Shown in pieces: positions 61,544-64,000 of a stretch of DNA of 64,000 nucleotides. The stretch spans positions 1-64,000 of the forward strand of contig WGCY01000049.1 of the NCBI GenBank assembly GCA_015493525.1, read 5' to 3'. The stretch is from Bacteroidales bacterium (GTDB lineage: Bacteria; Bacteroidota; Bacteroidia; Bacteroidales; F082). Below the pieces are notes generated by a model that had not been told where the DNA came from, searched no databases, and saw nothing but the letters and a program-made list of their open reading frames with translations. A program made the position numbers and the translations under genes. Each line of letters starts with the position of its first letter. The first letter of the stretch is position 1.

Positions 61544-62125
61544 ATGTACGAGTATTTCAGCGGGAAATTAGCAGAGAAAAATCCGACTTTTGTTATCATG
61601 GACATCCAGGGAATCGGTTATCTGATAAACATTTCGCTTAACACTTTTGAAAAAATCAAAGAGAAGGAAACGGCAAAACTTTTCATCCATTTTGTGGTGC
61701 GTGAAGATGCACAGATTTTATACGGATTTGCCGATGAAAACGAACGCTTTTTGTTCCGCGCATTGATTTCAGTTTCGGGGGTGGGTGCCAACACCGCCCG
61801 GCTGGTTCTTTCTTCCCTGACAACGGATGAAGCCTACAACGCCATATCGGGAGGGGATGCCGCTGTATTGCAAAGTGTCAAGGGCATTGGTGCAAAAACA
61901 GCCCAGCGCATTGTAGTTGACCTGAAAGACAAACTGATAAAACAGGGATTTATTCCCGATAAAATTGGCCTTTCTCACAATACAATGAAAAATGAAGCGT
62001 TATCAGGATTGTTAATCCTTGGTTTTAATAAAACCACCGCCTCAAAAGTACTGGATAAAGTATTAAAACAATCGGCTTTTGACAGTGTTGAGGCTTTGAT
62101 AAAAGAGGCTTTGAAAAATTTATAG
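61544..62125 (+). CDS. ruvA: Holliday junction branch migration protein RuvA
   Basis: A 193-residue subunit that binds four-way junctions and loads the RuvB motor. It has an N-terminal OB fold (MYEYFSGKLAEKNPTFVIMDIQGIGY), helix-hairpin-helix motifs (LISVSGVGANTARLVLSSL and LQSVKGIGAKTAQRIVVDLKDKL), and a C-terminal RuvB-binding helical domain (ALSGLLILGFNKTTASKVLDKVL). Length is normal. sprA follows after 45 bp, a gene order recurrent in Bacteroidota. Confidence 0.97.
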   Translation: MYEYFSGKLAEKNPTFVIMDIQGIGYLINISLNTFEKIKEKETAKLFIHFVVREDAQILYGFADENERFLFRALISVSGVGANTARLVLSSLTTDEAYNAISGGDAAVLQSVKGIGAKTAQRIVVDLKDKLIKQGFIPDKIGLSHNTMKNEALSGLLILGFNKTTASKVLDKVLKQSAFDSVEALIKEALKNL

Positions 62126-62170
62126 ATACAAAAGGGCCTTTAACGGCTTCGGTTTGCTAAAAAAAATAAG

Positions 62171-64000
62171 TTGAGGGATATTGATTTTTACTTCTCGTGG
62201 AAACTATTTTTCGTTTTGGCTGTATCGGCAGTTGCCCTGCTGACAGTAAACCCCGTTATTGCCCAAACAGCCGACAGCCTCTCCGCAGATACGCTGCACC
62301 AACAGCTCATCTACCCTTTTCGGGACATGACCGGAAACCCTTATTTGGACACCCTCAACCAAAGCCCGTTATTCCTCAGGAACCCTGACAACATCAAAAA
62401 AGAAATCATCTACAACCCCAAAACCAATTCGTACGAATTTGTTACCAAAGTAGGTAATTTTGAATACCGTACGCCCACTACCCTAAATTTTGAAGATTAT
62501 CAGCATCTGGAAATGAAAAAGGGGATTGAGAAATACTGGCAGCAGAATACACAAACAAAAGGGACAAACAAGGGGAAAAGGCTTATTCCCAAACTTTTCA
62601 TAAAAGGAAAGGCTTTTGAGCAGATTTTCGGTAGCAATGCCATTGACATACGGCCGCAAGGCTCGGCAGAAATCAGTTTTGGCGTACTCTCCAACTTTCG
62701 CGATGACCCGGCTTTGGATGTGCGTCAGCGGCACACCACCAACTTCGACTTCAACGAGAAAATCCAAATGAACGTAACGGCAAAAATAGGTACAAAACTC
62801 ACTTTTAAAGCCGCTTACAACACCGAATCTTCTTTTAGTTTTGAGAACCAGTTGAAGCTGAGGTACCATGGCAGCAAAGACGATATTATCCAGAGTATAG
62901 AAGCCGGAAACGTAAGCCTGCCGCTCAACTCAACACTCATCACCGGGGCACAAAGCCTGTTTGGGGTAAAGACAAAACTACAGTTTGGCAAAACTACCGT
63001 TACAGCTGTTTTCTCACAACAGCAAAGCGAAACAAAAAATATCTCCGTGCAAAACGGTGCACAGCAAAACAGCTTTAAGCTAACGCCCCTCGATTACGAA
63101 GACAACCGCCATTTCTTTATCAGTCAGTTTTTCCGCGATCATTACGAAAAAGCACTGAGTACGTTGCCCATCATTTCTTCGGACATAAACATTACCAAAA
63201 TTGAAGTTTGGGTTACCAACATTGGGCCGGCCACCGAAGAAAACCGTAACATCATCGCCTTCACCGACCTTGCCGAAGGAAAACAAAAAGAAATTTACAA
63301 CAAATATGTCCATCCGAACCCCAACGGCGTTATTCCCACAAACAACTCCAACAACCTGATCCAGCGAATGGACACTGCCCAGTTGCGCAACATCAACACC
63401 GTCTCCTCGTACCTCACCGGCGACCCGCTGGGCATAGGAAGAAACAATTATTTTGTCTCCGGCCAGGATTTTGTAAAACTCGAAAATGCACGGCGGTTGA
63501 AATCTTCGGAATATACCGTGAACAAAAAACTGGGATTTATCTCACTAAACACTTCCCTCAACCAGGACCAGGTGCTTGCCGTGGCCGTCCAGTATACGGT
63601 CATTGGCCACGACAGCGTTTTTCAAATCGGTGAATTTTCGGACCAGGGCATTACTTCTCCCAAAAACCTGATTGTTAAGCTACTGAAAAGCAATACCCTC
63701 AACACGCACATGCCCATGTGGAACCTGATGATGAAAAATGTTTATTCCATTGGTGCCTACCAGGTCCAGAAAGATGGTTTTATTTTAAACGTTCTCTATT
63801 CCGGCAACAACCGGGATGTGCCCACCGGGTATTTTACCGAAGGCCCGTCCAAAGTAAAAGGGGTTCCCCTGATTCATGTGTTGGGATTGGACAATTTAGA
63901 CCAACAGCTGAACCCGATTCCGGGGGGAGATGGCTTTTTTGATTTCATCGACGGGGCGGCCACACAGGGAGGTACCTTTCAGGCCAGCAACGGTCGTTTG
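62171..64000 (+). CDS. sprA: T9SS outer-membrane translocon SprA, N-terminal part
   Basis: An open frame runs from an in-frame stop (62141) to the right edge with no stop, so the ORF track omits it. About 610 of the ~2300-2500 residues expected for SprA are present. The only plausible start is TTG 62171 (LRDIDFYFSWKLFFVLA); the signal peptide ends VNPVIAQ. Recognisable are DMTGNPYLDTLNQSPLFL, PKTNSYEFVTKVG, IDIRPQGSAEISFG, and NFDFNEKIQMNVTAKIGTKL, all typical of the SprA N-terminal repeats. SprA forms the giant type IX secretion channel in the outer membrane. It is co-transcribed with ruvA. An unannotated upstream GTG or ATG start was not found. Confidence 0.93.
   Translation, partial: MRDIDFYFSWKLFFVLAVSAVALLTVNPVIAQTADSLSADTLHQQLIYPFRDMTGNPYLDTLNQSPLFLRNPDNIKKEIIYNPKTNSYEFVTKVGNFEYRTPTTLNFEDYQHLEMKKGIEKYWQQNTQTKGTNKGKRLIPKLFIKGKAFEQIFGSNAIDIRPQGSAEISFGVLSNFRDDPALDVRQRHTTNFDFNEKIQMNVTAKIGTKLTFKAAYNTESSFSFENQLKLRYHGSKDDIIQSIEAGNVSLPLNSTLITGAQSLFGVKTKLQFGKTTVTAVFSQQQSETKNISVQNGAQQNSFKLTPLDYEDNRHFFISQFFRDHYEKALSTLPIISSDINITKIEVWVTNIGPATEENRNIIAFTDLAEGKQKEIYNKYVHPNPNGVIPTNNSNNLIQRMDTAQLRNINTVSSYLTGDPLGIGRNNYFVSGQDFVKLENARRLKSSEYTVNKKLGFISLNTSLNQDQVLAVAVQYTVIGHDSVFQIGEFSDQGITSPKNLIVKLLKSNTLNTHMPMWNLMMKNVYSIGAYQVQKDGFILNVLYSGNNRDVPTGYFTEGPSKVKGVPLIHVLGLDNLDQQLNPIPGGDGFFDFIDGAATQGGTFQASNGRL

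Overview
The window reads as a chromosomal segment of a Bacteroidota bacterium, probably class Bacteroidia and free-living rather than a gut specialist (inference). The evidence is: many -7 promoter elements of the TAnnTTTG type; type IX secretion parts (SprA, and a secreted nuclease-like protein with a C-terminal sorting domain); an EF-G2-type translocase; an S46 dipeptidyl peptidase; and phylum-typical families and gene orders (DUF3822 next to rsmD, ruvA next to sprA, DUF5916, DUF3109, AAA_14/DUF4143 ATPases). No phage, integrase, intact transposase or CRISPR array was seen. Almost all of the window is core genome.

Layout. 1-6.2 kb: end of carA, mfd, an AAA_14/DUF4143 ATPase flanked by a 26-bp direct repeat, and a GreA/B-like factor. 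6.5-10 kb: a three-gene acyl-CoA module (crotonase, 3-hydroxyacyl-CoA dehydrogenase, thiolase). 10.2-15 kb: glutaminase, then glycerophosphodiesterase converging on glpD-glpK, which together take glycerophosphodiesters to dihydroxyacetone phosphate. 15-18.3 kb: alpha/beta hydrolase, rsmD, DUF3822, a membrane-anchored hypothetical and an HsdR-N-like nuclease domain. 18.3-22.6 kb: an 11-bp repeat array, a candidate structured RNA, prfB with its programmed frameshift, arsC, fumC, a small membrane protein and a decayed higBA pair. 22.6-30.9 kb: a minus-strand haem block hemA-C-D-B-L-E-N, with REP-like palindromes around hemL. 31-34.4 kb: a second AAA_14/DUF4143 ATPase and a two-component system. 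34.6-45.9 kb: tRNA-Thr(CGU), a TPR lipoprotein-like or periplasmic protein, an aldolase, methylmalonyl-CoA epimerase, uridine kinase, ferritin, DUF3109, patatin, glutamine synthetase, a T9SS-secreted EEP-fold protein and an AsmA-like protein. 46-52.4 kb: an EF-G2 lacking the catalytic His, a DUF5916 outer-membrane protein and a membrane-anchored MutS-like ATPase. 52.8-57.8 kb: a MacAB-like exporter whose gaps hold three copies of a composite repeat. 58-64 kb: S46 peptidase (DPP7-type), thiL, ruvA and the 5' part of sprA.

The genes point to an organism that makes haem from glutamate by the C5 route with an oxygen-independent coproporphyrinogen oxidase, uses acyl-CoA and methylmalonyl-CoA chemistry, scavenges peptides and glycerophosphodiesters, and secretes proteins by T9SS. 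Several ORF-track starts run upstream through a promoter. I shortened those, and in at least three genes the -7 element sits only 4-6 nt from the start codon, suggesting leaderless mRNAs.

The most unusual items are: the composite repeat with 10+11-bp periodicity inside the exporter operon and its inverted relative near prfB; the structured RNA before prfB; the ATPase cassette with 26-bp direct repeats; covarying REP-like hairpins around mfd and hemL; a perfect palindrome filling the ferritin promoter spacer; and a previously unlisted higBA remnant. All calls come from reading the sequence; no database search was run.
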